Assembly: GCF_042242105.1 (NCBI RefSeq)
Contig: NC_092023.1
Coordinates: 11,854,933 to 11,918,932 of the forward strand
Direction of reading: 5' to 3'
DNA: 64,000 nt
Source: Pempheris klunzingeri
Lineage: Eukaryota > Chordata > Actinopteri > Acropomatiformes > Pempheridae
In this document: positions 13,001 to 27,100 of the stretch, in pieces
How the letters are laid out: the number at the start of each line of letters is the position of its first letter
How positions within the stretch are numbered: the first letter of the stretch is position 1
Notes under the pieces: generated by a model
The model's input: the letters and a program-made list of their open reading frames with translations, nothing else
The model's database searches: none
What the model was told of the DNA's origin: nothing
Translations under genes and position numbers: made by a program

Positions 13001-14660
13001 TTGTATAAAATGTTGTTCTGTTCCGTTGCACCTGGAAAACAAATGTCAGAAATATGAATCATACGAGACATTAGTTAAGACACTACACTTTATTGCCACG
13101 CAGTAAGCGATAAAAGAAATAAATGTCAAATCTGTTGAATTCTGCCAGCAACAGCTGGGGTTGATCCACGTTCAGGGCAAGACGTTTGCTTGTATAAAAC
13201 ACCAACCCAGAGCATGTTACAGTTTCACAATTTATACATTTGAACCAGAGCCGTTTCTCTGACAAAGCTCACACTCAAATGAAGCATTAAAATGCAGTAA
13301 TAGTGACTCTCTTGTGTTGTGAATGTGAATCAGCCCCAATGAGGGATTTGGCCACGATCATGCTAATACATGTGCTTCTAGCCAACACCGATAATAGAGA
13401 CGTGTCGTAGTCTCAGGGCAGCAAGTTTTATTCACACATCAGGTTATTTAACAAAAATATGTTCTTTCTTAAAAATCGTTGTCAAAACATTACCACATGA
13501 ATAGCCTCACAGCAGCAGCATCAGCCAGTTTTATATTTGGGCTTAATTCATTCTGTTTGACCGGCCCCTTCCCACTCAATTGGTTGAAATATCAGTGAAT
13601 ATGCAAACATGACCAAACCCGACACCAGTTCATCGTGTATTTGGAAAATAATTAATCAAACATTCCTTTACATTGGGGCTTGGTTGATGTGAAAAGAACG
13701 TATAGTTTACATATTTAATATAATGCCAAAACATGTTTTTAATGGCCAAGTTTAGATAGTCGACCTCGTGGTTTGTCCTCGATGAAAAGAAACATGTCTA
13801 ACGGCCATCAGCTATGCCTAGCAAGGTTAGTGTTAAACAAGACTCGTTAACGTGTCCATGTCCTCTCAGTTGACAAATGTAAATGAGAAATAGATACAAG
13901 TTACTAAAATCTATCGCATGAAGACAAAGTGAATGAGAGATTCCACTGAAAATGGCTTCACGGTTGTTGTTTTTTTTCCCCCCTCTTTGTTTCCAAAATA
14001 CCCAATTTCTTTATCTCAAGCTGAACCACAGCTACACATCTAGAGTGGCAGAAATTATGGATTGATTTGGTTTAACCCAAACACACAAGCAGTCCTAAAA
14101 TCTTCACAACTTTTAATTTTGTGGGAAATGTCCCTTTTCCTTAATAACTATGTAAATTTTTAAGAGATTCAATGATTCCTCGATGATTTTGAGTTTTGCT
14201 GTCGTAAATATATTCCCCTGAAGCAGGTGCCAACACGACCTTCCGTCGTGGGTTTTGCTGAAATGTCAGAATCTGTTTGTGTTCAATAACGTCAACGACT
14301 ACTGGGTCGAATCACGTGTGAAAATAATTACTAGGGATTATTTTAAGATGATGTGGGCATCTGATATGTGGATTTTCTGAACGAGGCGGTCACAGAAAAT
14401 GATACTAAATTGGCGCTAAGATCATTTTCCTGGGATTGCCAGTTCTGTCTGGCACTCAGAGCTTCCATCTATCTGGCGCTCCAAGCAGATTAAAGTAAAC
14501 GACGACGAGCTATTTCATTCACGTCTCTGCCCCTCAATATAAAACCAATACAATAAGTCTCCTGTGTTTTGTCGCTATTACATCACCTTTTGTCTTTTGT
14601 TGTCATAATGCAATGCACACGTTATGAAATGTATATAGTGTAAAATAAAAATGGGTTTGT
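10036..14660 (+). other. map4k3: map4k3 3' UTR (probable, about 4.6 kb)
   Basis: No coding exon is supported here. The stretch begins with a short CA-repeat after the stop, contains a (TAC)n run at about 10488-10530 and many T- and A-rich blocks. AATAAA-type signals include a strong candidate at 14644-14649. A long AT-rich 3' UTR is usual for this kinase family. The exact cleavage site is inferred. Open frames at 10292-10666 come from the TAC repeat. Confidence 0.55.
14644..14649 (+). terminator. Candidate distal poly(A) signal of map4k3
   Basis: AATAAA followed within about 30 bases by a T-rich stretch (GGGTTTGTTTTACATACTG). Earlier signals exist, for example near 11855, so alternative polyadenylation is possible. 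Confidence 0.4.
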
Positions 14661-17317
14661 TTTACATACTGTATAATTGCCTATATTTTGGTTCAGAAGT
14701 GTAACAGATTTATGAGATGACAGGTTAACACATTAAAAAGAAGGAACTCAACGTTTTGTGTCTTTGTGGAGATTATTTCTGGTGGCCATCACGGTGGGAA
14801 AAGCACAAGTGTAAATGATAAAAGTGGTGATTACTGAAGTAAAACTAGCAGCTTCAGTCCTGGTATTGGTGCATTCAGGGTCACCGTTACACTCGCTGTC
14901 GCAGCACTGGGACACTTGAATAGAACGGAGCTACTGTTGATAATATTGTCAACACAAGAGCTTTTCCTACTACGAAACATGTCTTCTAAAAAGGATCAAT
15001 TTCAATACAATGTGTATTAATTTATTAATGAAGATGAGGACACACATTAACGAAGATGTGGTCCAGTTATTATCATCCAGTCAAGTAAAGCAGCATGTCC
15101 AGTTCAACCATCTTCAGGCCAGAAAAGTTCTTAATAATTTACACTTTTTGTGTAGTGGAGGCTTCATATATTACATGTCAATTTTACATTTCAATGACAT
15201 TTTTAATATAACACATTTATAAAATGTTTTATTAGTAGTAGTATTTTTAAACACAATATTATTAATATTTTTTGTCAAGTGGAGCACATTTGACAATCAA
15301 TCTTTTTATTATAATAAGTTGCATATCTGTTTAAAGAGATAGTTTCCTTCCAAAGATTGCTTGATTGTGTGAGGAAATGGTGAAAGGGGGGTCCAGATGG
15401 TTGGGAACCACTGGCCTGGAGAACAGTAAAACTTACAGTGAGCTCTGTTATCAAACGGCCAATGTAAAGGCATAAGAAATGGAAGAATGGATGTTAAGAA
15501 AGCTATTTGGTGCTTTATAACCACGGGTTGAATTGAATCACTGTTTACATAGTTAATATCCAATGAGACATGATAATGTTTCTTTTATATTTGAGCCAGC
15601 AGGTTCAGGGGCAGGTGGCACAAGCTGGTGTTTCTAAGGACGAAACGGCTCGTCCTAGTGAAGAATCTGCAGCCTGCAAAATGTGAGTACGTTACAAACC
15701 AGTGCAATGATACTCATCTGAAAAATGTTTACTATCTATTAGGTTTATTATTAACAGAGACTCAAATTTAGTGTTACTGATTTAACTTTGAATCTATTAA
15801 CCTGCGTAGTTTGACGTGTCCTGCCACTTTAATGAGTGAGCAACGATAACCTACTTATGAATAACAAGTCAAGTCTATTTAAATCACAAATGCGTCTCGG
15901 AGAGGACCCTGCATATAAAGAAAGTCATTTTATATTAATCTTGTCATATTTTAATAACTCAGTGACTCGAGGAGAAAGAACCAGATGAGCAGCATGACCC
16001 ATTCTCAGCGTAGACCTTTATTGAGCACGTATTAATGTTGATTGTCACATTCACCTCTCAGCAAAACATCTCTGTTCAATGTGTAGAAATAATTGTCACA
16101 AAGAAAAACCTTTATGTTGCTTATGAATAAACAGTTTAATGTTCGTTCTCCTGAGTAAATGCATAGTATAATAAGTTGTGGTTATACCTTAAGACAATAA
16201 GCAGGCCAATAGGACTCTGGACTTGAGTGAAACCCATAAAAGAGCCTGTTGACCTAGAAAAAACTAAAAACAGTTCCCATGCTCAGAAAATCCCATAATG
16301 GAAAACGAAAGGGTGAGCGCCTGCCGATATCTAACTTAAGATAATTAAACAGCAGCTCTGCACAGATTTGAAAGTTGGAGAGCAAACGTAACATAAAAGG
16401 AAAAGAAAGGAGTTTATTATCGCAGAAATGTTTAGAAACTGGAGGTAGAGCGGAGCTATTTACAGAATGGGGACGGACAGTGTCAAACTATGCCCTCCAA
16501 TGGTCAGGTTTGTAACTACATCTTCATTGACAAAAAGTTGAATTTGTTCCTTGTCTGCAGTCACAATTAATCTAAACTGACTCAAAACAAATGTAACCTA
16601 TGGGACATTGCTGCCTTAACCTCCTGAGTCATTTTAGTGCTGGCAAGTCATCCTGTACTCTTACTATTACTAAGACTGACATAACAAAGAATAAAGATTT
16701 AACCCTCAGTGCTGTTTTTTTTTTTTTTTTTCTTCCTCTGACAGTGCAGCCATGTAAGTGCTTTTCCTCAGTGTGAAGACCAGGGGCAGGACTTTGTCTT
16801 TCAAATAAAAATCACATTGCAAAGTGAGGAGAAGTTGCTTCGCTTAAAGGTTTATATCTGTACAGCAGATCTGTATAGCAGTTGTAAATGCAAAAGAACA
16901 ACCTTGTGTTGCACTTCTTCAGTTTGTAGGTACGCTTAAACATGCACATATTAGACTCTATATTTGATCAGTCTTTGACGGTGTTTGTGACGGAGTGGTG
17001 TTCATACAGCTGTGCCACGGTTTATCTCCAGATGTACCAATTTGGGATTTTTCCCCGGTGTGTCGTGTTCACAGCTGTTTTGGTTTTCTGGTGTTTTCTC
17101 ACCTCCCTTCTCTTTCTTCTCATCACCACTCCTGTGAGAAATAAAGAGCAGGGGTCAATTTGACTCTGTAGTTAGTAGGCATTTTCGAAAAAAATAAAAG
17201 TTTTTCCACAACCTTTGATATAAAAAGATGCTGCTTGTGAAGGTAAAAATTTTACTGACATGTCAGAGGTGGCAGATACAGTATCAAGCCATTCATGTGC
17301 ATATTTCCATATCAATA
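14661..17317. other. Convergent intergenic / 3' UTR stretch between map4k3 and arhgef33
   Basis: No gene seen. AT-rich DNA with poly-T tracts (for example around 16716-16732) and a common dispersed-repeat word (GGTTGGGAACCACTGG) at about 15399-15416. Minus-strand AATAAA motifs near 16414 and 16017 could end arhgef33 transcripts. Confidence 0.5.
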
Positions 17318-20300
17318 TTACTTCTTCTTGAAGAGTTTCTTGAACGAGCTTCTGAAGCCTCCTTTGTCCTGTTTCCGACTCCTCTCGCTGAAGGGGGTGT
17401 GGTTATTCTCCTCAGCCCCGCTCCTCCACTTTGACTCGTCCCCCCATGACTGAAACCCAGAGTCCTGGTGGGGTTGAACACAATGTACATATATATGTGG
17501 TTATGGTTTGATCACATCTCAGAGTGTTTCAGTCTTCAGTAAACCAGTGCTGTTCTGTCTTGTGTCTAAGGCTCTGTGTCTATTTTCTTGTCGCAGTGAT
17601 TAGCAGTTTTGCGATCTGTCAAGGTGACCTACCACTCTGGGTCGGAAACTGATCATTAATTAGACATTAATATTTTACACATCTCTGCTGAAACTCACAA
17701 TGCTGAGCAGCCCGTGAAGATCTTCTGTCTGTTTGTCTGCATCTCCTCTGCTCCCCAGGGGGCTCTGCACCTTACGGGACGGGGTCGGACACCCTCTGCT
17801 GCCCCTACTGCCCTGCCGCTCCAACTTGGCATGGCTGCCCAGTCCCCCCCTGTGCAGATGGTCTGATAGAGGAACACCATCCAGACCACTCACTGTGGTG
17901 TCCATCTGGAGGCCATTCAGTGACTAGACAGCAGAGGAGATGTACATGTTTGATTTTTACACATAATTATCTGGGAATCTTTCTCTTCATGTACAGAAGC
18001 ACAAAGAAGCTCACCTTGCTTTTTCTCTGGCTGGCCTGAAGCGGGCGGTGCTGATTGCGGCGCATCATTACAGCTTCATCTGGAGACACGCACCCTCGGT
18101 TGGGCATCTTGCTGTAACCGTTCCCCTGGCTTCCGCCGTTGCCAAAGACATCGCGGGTTGTCGACACATTTGCTGCCATTGCACGATGTGACGCCATGGG
18201 TGCTTTGGGGCACTTCACAAAGGCAATGTCAATGGAGGAATCTGAAGAGCCAGAGGAGCAGCGGTCGAACATGGAAACATCATGAAGGGAGCCTCCATCT
18301 TCTTTATAGAGGCTTTCCATTCCCGGGGGGTCTGGAGGGAGAAGGAACTCTCCGAGGGCATCAGCCAGAGCAGAGCCCGGTTGGACCTGATGGAAGTCTG
18401 TAGGTCTGGAGGGCAGATGATGCTGGCACAACATGGACCTCTCAGATCCTTCACTCTCTGGAATACTGCCAAGACCTGAAAGCCAAAAGGTTTGTTGACT
18501 GGTTGATTGATGGGGTAAATAGGATTCGTCAGAAACAGGGACCATACACGCATTTAAATCTGTTTCTGACAAATCCCTACATGGGATGTTCAGTGTACCC
18601 AGTCTTGACCTGAGAGACTGAAGTCTGGGCACTGGACTTCTAGACTTTTACATCAGACTTTATTTAAGCTCTATCCTTGTCTCACTTTTTCTCACTGGGC
18701 AACAAAATGTAATGACTTTGGAATATTTCCTTTACCAGGGTGGGCCAGGGTTAAACTCTTGCGTAGGCATGCAGTCACCCTGCTTGAGACCACACCAGCT
18801 CCAGGTGTGCTACTCAAAAGGTAGTATTGTATGCTCCAAACAAAGTAGTTTACTCTAAGTATCATCTGAACACATCTAAAGGTAGAATTGTTTGTACCTG
18901 TTCCAAATAGCCACTCGAATGCTGGGCAAAAAAGCCTTCCATCATAGAGAGGGTTGAAACGAATGAATCTTAAAAAAAATAGAGCTAACATCGCACACTT
19001 TCAAACTGTGTCACATTTAATTGTAGACAATAAAAGTAATGGAGGCAGCTGTGTGAAGGATGAAGAGGACACTGCAGCACTAGAGCTGAGCTTAGCTGGC
19101 TCAGTTTTCTCTTTTTATAGAAAGCCTGTTTTTTTTGTTTTGTTTCGTGACCTTTTTTAAGCACATTATTTTTGAGTTTGTGAATCAATTCCTCGTCTCC
19201 TGGACCTTCTTGGGGACGTAACACCTAATCGATCACAAACCACAGAGAGATCATCCGTTACAGTAAGCAGAAGCTTCTGTGACCACCAACCTGCTGGTTT
19301 GTGGTTCAGTGAGTCCAGGTCGGGGCTGAAGAACGGCAGCTGGGAGGGCCACTCTGTGTCATAACCATGAGTTTCAGGATCCTGGTCCCGATCCCAATCC
19401 TGGAAACGATGTAACTGGATCTGCTCCAGCAGACGCTGCTTGCTTCTCTTCACCTGGTTGGCATGTTCTCTGTGAGAGATGATTCACAGAAGCGAAAGCA
19501 TCAACTCTGTTTCCTGCAGCAACAGCTTACAGCAAAAAGCTCTGCTAAACTCAGTGTATGCAATAACCAAGTCAGACAAAGTTAGCCTCCAGCTAGTTAG
19601 GAATGAAAAATAATACTCACAGCATGGCACTGCTGCAAGGGTATGGTGAGCCAATGTTGTTAGCTTGCATCCCACTTTCCGCTGTCTTTAACAGCTGTTT
19701 CATCGTAGACCTGCAGGGGCCACAGAACACTGTTTTACCTTAATTTGTCAGGCTCAAACATTGAGAATACGTCTTATTCAACCTCTTAAGCATGTGTGTA
19801 ATGTTATTTTTTTTTGGTACAGTGGTAATCCAGACCTCTTCACCTCCTTGCGGTTGTGCAGGAGAAGCTCCTGGTTGTGCTGCAGGAGGTGGTGGTACTG
19901 AGCCGTGAAGGACCTGAACTGCTGGATGCACACCAGCAGCAGGTAATAGTCTGGGTGCTCTGCGTCTGTCTGCCTCAGCAGCCCCTGCACACACACCGAT
20001 ACATCTCAAGTTTCCTTTTTATTTTATTGTATTTTTTTTTTGTTCTTATACAGTTATTTTATTCCTTATAAAGTGGATTGCATTATTGCTGTATGTATGA
20101 AATGTGCTGCATACAGTTTGACAGCGTGTGGCATCTCTATATCTACTATCTATGCTGTTTAAAGTGTGTGTGTTAATCTAACCTGTAGCAACAGCAGGTA
20201 CTCGGGGATCCTCTGAACCGGCTGAAGGAGCAGAGTGTGGAGGGAGGGTTTGGATTCGTCACCTGCTATGTCACTCTGATAGAAGCAGCACGCGGCCAAT

Positions 20301-23300
20301 GGAAACACAAGGGCAGCAAAAGGTCGACCAATCAGGATGGAAGGACAAAAATCAGTTAGAAGAACAGCTTTGAATCACAGGGACGCAGATTTTTGTTTTT
20401 ATTAGTCTGGTATTAGTAGCAATAAATGAATATTTTACATTTCAACACGTTTTGAATCACCATCCTGCTGTGTCATGCTCCTAGAAATATGAAGCTTTCT
20501 CATGTCACGTCATGTCCTACCTTGTCATCACCTTTAGTCATTATCACATCCTATCCTGCCTGCCGTGTCATGTTACATCCTCTAATGCTATACAGTATCA
20601 TTAACCCATATGAGCCCTATCCTTTCAGGTCTTATCACAGCCTGTCACATCACTTCCTTTTGTGTTACCTCCAGGAAGGCAGAAGACTTCATGGAGCTGG
20701 AGGCGAGCATGGTGACGACCGACAGACAGTCTGGAAGCTCCCTTAGGTAGGATACGTAAAAGTCCAAGAAGTCACTCTGTAGGGAGACAGAGAGAGAGAT
20801 TCTGTCTGGGTTTGTGTGTATGTGATCAGGTACCATCCGCCATCGTTTTCCACTCCGTCTCCTCCCTTCACTGTCTGCCTGTTGTGACTGATTAGACCTT
20901 AAAACAGCAGATCATGGGCCCGTGTGGATAGAAAGACTGCTGGATAAACATAGACAAGCTTAATGTGAGCTTCCATCTCATATTCAAGTTAACCATTAAC
21001 ATTTGGTCATTCGTTGGTGAGTATAACACTCTCTGTGTGTTCTGTGGGGAGTTGAGATATTTCCCGAAAGATAAGGAGCACTATAATCTATAATCATTAA
21101 TATCTATAATTTTCAGGCATCCCTATAATTCACACTGAATAAATAATAATACAATTTATTCAAATAAAAGCACATCAAAAAACAAAATACCTATGAAATG
21201 AGGTTAAAAAGTCATTACATACATACATATATTTTTTTTTAAAACAATTATAAAAGTGCAATAAAAGTATGATGACATATAAAGTAAAGGTTCCTTCCGT
21301 CTTTCTTTCGTGTTTCTTTCATTCTTGTTATTTCTTTTGTGCTATGTTCCCTCCTAAAGCTTTCAGGCCATCAGTGAGTGAGGATCCATAATGCATTTGT
21401 GAGCCCGCTTTTACTTTTTTTTTCTAAATAGGTAGGTGATCTTATCAATTACTGCTTTTCCTCCCATTCACTCAGAGCCAGTTAGCCACATATTGGCTTT
21501 AATCGTATAGACTCATTAGGTTCAGTGTGTTGTGGTGCTTTTGTTTTTTGTTTTTTTGGTTGGCTGCCACTGGCACCTTCCTAATACTACAAAACACACA
21601 GTACAACCTTTTTACTCTCAGAAAATTGATTTTTGATACTTAAAATCCACACATGCTGCCGGAACATTTAGTTGTTTACACTACTGATGCTGTGGAAAAC
21701 TACATTTCTAATCTTGTCTGACTCACAGGTTTTTTTTTAGAAATACCTCTTTTTACATGTAAGAATTCAGTAAGCGCCAACATTCAGTGTCAATAGAATA
21801 CCTGTGTCGTCGTTGCCATTTTGTCAGCTAGAGCCTGGTAACGAGAATCTGTATTCCAGCTCTCTACATGGCTCCGCTGGAATTTGACATTTCATTTAAT
21901 GCCCGTTATGGCTGCCAAACTGATTCAGATTCATTATAAGTGGCCGGTCACAAGATCAAACCTTTTGACCCGTCCACATTAACTAGCCTGGAACAGCGCG
22001 GTGCATTGTGAATGCCATGTTTTTGATTGTAAACTGTTAAAGGTCCACAACTTTTGTGTCCTACGTTTCTGGAGATTTTCACTGCACTGAATGTTGCACT
22101 GCATCACATTATACCAAAGGATTCATTTAAAATTTTGTCCTCGGTGGCCGAAGTATTTCAATAAGTGAGGAAGTGCAAAAGTGCAAAGAAGTGAAATGAT
22201 ATGCATGCAGCGATAGAGTGGTTACAAGTGGATTAGGCTGGTTTTCAGTCAAGGCAGGCCGAGTTTATCAGAAAAATGGATTGAAACCTTTCAACAAAAA
22301 AAATGGATAATGCAGGTGTCAAGGTTTTAAAGGTTTTTACAGGTGAAAGGTTTTTATTTCATCTACATCTTCAGAGCTTTTCATTGTTCAAATGGTGAAA
22401 GGCATTTGGTAAAGTGCAGAGTAATTCATACAAATTAGTCAGTGTATTCAAATTCTGTGTTTGTGTTTTACCTCTTTGCTTGTGAGCCTCATGAACACAT
22501 CCCCCATGATGCCATGCCACTGGCACTTGAGCACACGTTCCTGGAGAGTATGGAGGAGCTCAAGATGCTGCTGGATCAGAAACCTCAGCGAGCTGGGAAA
22601 TGGACTAAAGACAGAGAGACAGGAGATGACAAAATGAGAGTGAAACATGTTCTTTTCTTCCAAAAAGTAAGTAACCAACATGTGTTTTTGGAGTCATGGA
22701 GTCAGACGAGAGAAGAAACAAGGATTCACTTCCAGCATCCAGAACCAGCTCACATGGAAGTAATTGCAAACATCCCTAATGGTCATACATTCGTGGTAAT
22801 GTACTAAACTTTCCCACTATTATTGCACCATCTTATGTGACAGACTACTGACAGCAGGTAAATCAGGTTAAAACAAATAGTCATTTACAAAAACCCTTTG
22901 ACCCAGTTCAGCTTTTTCACCTTTTCATTGGTGCTTTTGGCCATTGGGAACACGTGTGCAGTGATTACATTAGGAAGCTCTTTTTAAAAAAAGACTCTCC
23001 TCTCTGTCTCACTGGTGTTTATAACCTGCTTTATCTAATTAGTTTATTTCCTGTTCTCCCCTCACCATAAGCTCTCAAATTAGATCAGAGGCCACTCCTG
23101 AAATACATTCTGAGTCTTGGTCTCTGTGTGTGTGTGTTTATGCGAGTGAGTGAGAGGGAGGGAGGGAGAGAGAGACGGACAAAGTCTGGGAGATTTATTG
23201 AGTTTATAGCTCATGACATCGAAGAACTGTTTTACATCAGTTAAGGTTGGTGAAGTCTGGGTCATTTTACATTTTGTGAAATGAGATGTATTGTTTAAGC

Positions 23301-24088
23301 AAAGCCTTGTCCTTATTAAATTATCAAATTACCTCCTTATCCATTATTAGTTATTTAAATAATGACTCCAATGGCATGTTCAAAGTATTGACTCTTCGTG
23401 TATCCACAGGCTTACCGTTTGTCTTTGGAGGTGAGAGCTTCCGACCCATTAAAGGTGATGTTGGCCTTCAGTAACAGTGACAGGTGGGACACATAAACCC
23501 TCTCTGACTCCAGCAGCTCCAGAGCCACTCTCTGTCTCTTAGCTGCATACACACAGAAACACAATGTAAGTTTAAACCATGTTGACTCGCTTGTAGTCTC
23601 CTTATTTGTCTTTCTCCTAACATGTAGTGGCACTATGTGCTGAACTGAACGGCCCTCTGCTATTGGCCAGTCCGGTGATGGCGCTCACTATAAAGTGACA
23701 TGGCCCGGCATCGAAGACAAGCTAACAGATGACGGTGAGTTCAGTTTATCCTAGATATTACAGTTCACACAGAGGAGGCTTTAAGCATACGATGAAATTA
23801 ATGTATTTTGCGAAATACACTTGTTCTCCTTCTTAGAGACGATCAAAGTATTGTTATTAGTTGTATTAACACACATATTTCTTACTGTTTTCAGGTAGGT
23901 TGTTGGGAGTCTCTGTGTCGTCTCTGCTGTTCTTCCTCTCTCCCCACGCTGGAGATCTGGATGAACAACCCCTCTGCTGCTGTTGAGCCTCCTGCTCAGA
24001 GGTGGAGGCTACAACGCAAAACACAATACAACACACGTGAGTAAATGGCTACTATAGGTCTGTCATTTCTTTTTCTTCACTTCAGGTT

Positions 24089-24181
<93 letters not shown>

Positions 24182-27100
24182 CTCACTCTGTGTCGATGTG
24201 CAGCTCCTCTGTGGAGACCCGCCATGCGGCAGACTGGAAAAGAAGTGCTGAATAACACTGAGGTCTGGCTGGCCGGGCGCACAGATGTGCTCATCTCCTG
24301 ATGCCGCCAGCACATCTGCCTTGGAGCTCTTTCTGCTTTTGGAACAATCAGCAGTAGAAGGAAAAGTAAGACAACTTATTTGTCAAGTTACACAACACAG
24401 ATGCTCTTTTTAAACCCTCGCCAATAAGCCTTTTGGAGGTCTTAATGACATTACTTAGCGTTCTAGATTGTAAAAAGGGAGCATTGAATATAATCTAAAT
24501 TTGGATGAAACATATTTATGCGTGCATCCTTATCACGTTTGTTTCAGCCCCACCTGTGTGGAACAGAGATGACATCTTTGGGGGTTTCAGACAGCAGTTC
24601 AATCCTCTTCTGCACCTCCCTCTGTCTGCTGGACACATCCTTTATGTGGAACAGAGCCACATTCAGCTCCTCCTGCAAGCAGATCACAGCGCGTTAGTGT
24701 AACTGCTGTACAACGATAAGAGTGACGGTGTCAGGTCAGGCCAGATTCAAAGGGAATTCTGCTGAATTTATACAGGGTACAGATCAACAAGCAGGCATTT
24801 TTCTCCCAGAGCAACTACAGTTAAGCTTTCATAGTTCTGTAGTTATAGTTGTGTACAGGAAAATCACTTCCAACATGGGAAAGTAAAGCCACAAGCATAC
24901 ATATTGATTAATAAATGATAGGATTTATTGGAAATGTGCTCTAGTATCATTTAATCTAGAAATACCTTTGCTAACACGTACAGCAGAGTTTGCTAGTTGT
25001 GTGCATCACCTGTGGTGTGGTAATCGTAGTAAATATGATACAAAAAACACGTCATGCAGTTGTTATACAGCTGACATGCACACATCTTCGTAATAATAAT
25101 AATAATAAGAAGAAGAAGAATCTTCCATTCTATTACACATATAACCATCACAAAGAATTTACCACATGCCTAAAATATCTAAATATTGGTTAAAAAAAAT
25201 GAGAGTCTGTGCAGATAAATGTAATGAACACAAAACAGTCAACAGATCTCACAACATGAGCTAAAGAGAAGATGTACATGCATGCAATGTGGGTGTCTGA
25301 AAGAGTCGCCTTCCTATCTAATAAATGAAATTAGGTTACAGTTTCAACACAGTTCCATTCAGATGTTCTAAATTATATTACAGTAGCGTCTCCACTTCAC
25401 TGAGAATAGACTCTGTGTGTGTGTGTGTTTTCACTGTGTAGCGTCTCCAGCACCTTGAAAGTGTTGAGGGAGTTCTTGAGGCCCATGATCTTATCATCCA
25501 CGTCAGTCTGATAAGCCTGCAGCTTCTCTTCCAGGCCATGGTCCCTCCGACGCAGCTCGCACAGCTCCATCAGGGCTGCATGGAGCCCCTCGCGCAGCTC
25601 AGCCACCAGGCCCTGCAGCTACATCACAAGAAGTAATGGAATGAATAATGTTTACACCAGAGCCTTTTGGGGGCATTGGCTGCTTCAAATGGAGAGAAAA
25701 ATGTAAATATATATAAGTAAGTAAGTGGAAACTGTGCACAAAAGAAACTCAGTATCTATGATCTGATATTTCTTCTTTGATGTTTTACAGTGCTTCTGCT
25801 GTACTTTTAACACTTTAATTGTGGGGTTCTTTTGCTTTAGAGTGCTTTGAGCTGGCAAAATACTTATTTTTAAGCTCATTCATTTTCTTCACTTAAACTA
25901 GTTATATCAGACTATAACATTTCTAGAAAGTCTTACAATTTATGATTTTGCTGAATTCTTCTTCCTTCTTTTTTTCACTGCATTTGTTCAGATTTCTTGA
26001 TGTTGTTTTTTTCTCTCTGCTTTTGTGGTTTTTATTTTTATTATTGGTTTTATTACTTATTATGGTTTTGTTGCGTCTTTATTTTGGCGATCTCAGACTT
26101 TTGTGCACTCTTTTATAGCAGAGAACACTTGCTTTCCACCAGCCCATTTTTAAACAAAACAATTTTCTCATCCTTTCTAAATAATATTCTTTAAGATGTA
26201 GATGTTCTTTATTCACCTCTTTTTTTCTCTGCAGTTAGTCTTAATTTTCATTCATAGCTGATTGAATTCATTCAGCAGGGATAACTGAATCAGCTCATGG
26301 GAACATAACATGGGTTGAAGCAGCTCTCGCTCACTAAATCTTTCCATCTCTCTCCTGCTCGCTCTCTCTCTGTCATGTGAAAGGCATCAGGCAGCAGGCT
26401 GAATAGAGCAACTGTCCTGCTGTTCTGCTTTCCTTCCTCTCTGATGCTATCAAGTGGTTGACGGTGCTACTCTGCGTCGGTACACCTAAAGATCTAAAAA
26501 GCAGCTCCAGCATGAATTTCTTATTATTTAATTATATCAAATGCAAGTTTAGATAATTGGTATCCATTAATGAGAAAGTTCAAAGTTTATGAAGACACAA
26601 TGTGAGTAAAAAGTGAACTTTTGAGGCCTCAGTAAGACCCATTCAGAACTCCATAAAAACAATAAATTCATGCTGGCTTTTTCACACGCAGCCTTTTGTG
26701 ACATCTAGCGTGTTAAACCTAAACTCAAAGCTAAAATGGCAACATTTGTGATGCTTAGTAACATGAGGTCTAGTAAATCCTACAGTACGAACACATTTGG
26801 ATGCTTTTACCTGAAAAACTCATGCAAACATCCTCACTTAAGTATTTGTCTGCTTTGCCGTGTGCAAACATGCGCTCATCAAATGTCATGAGGCATGGTG
26901 TAAATTCAAATCCAAGAAACATTAAACAAGGCTTTACTACACTTTCACACCACGTGCACTAAGATTAGAGGAGCTTGGACACTGTTTTTTACTGTCATGT
27001 TGCTCTCAAGATGAGCTAAACCTATTTATGGCTTTGCTTTTATATTAAGTGGCACTTATAAAAGCCTTGGAAGCTCAATGCGTTTTTTTTAAATGATAGA

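Noticed and set aside
24045-24315. His/Thr and Cys/Val repeat frames around 24.1 kb
   Set aside because: Artefacts of the CA microsatellite; only the arhgef33 exon at 24187-24335 is coding here.
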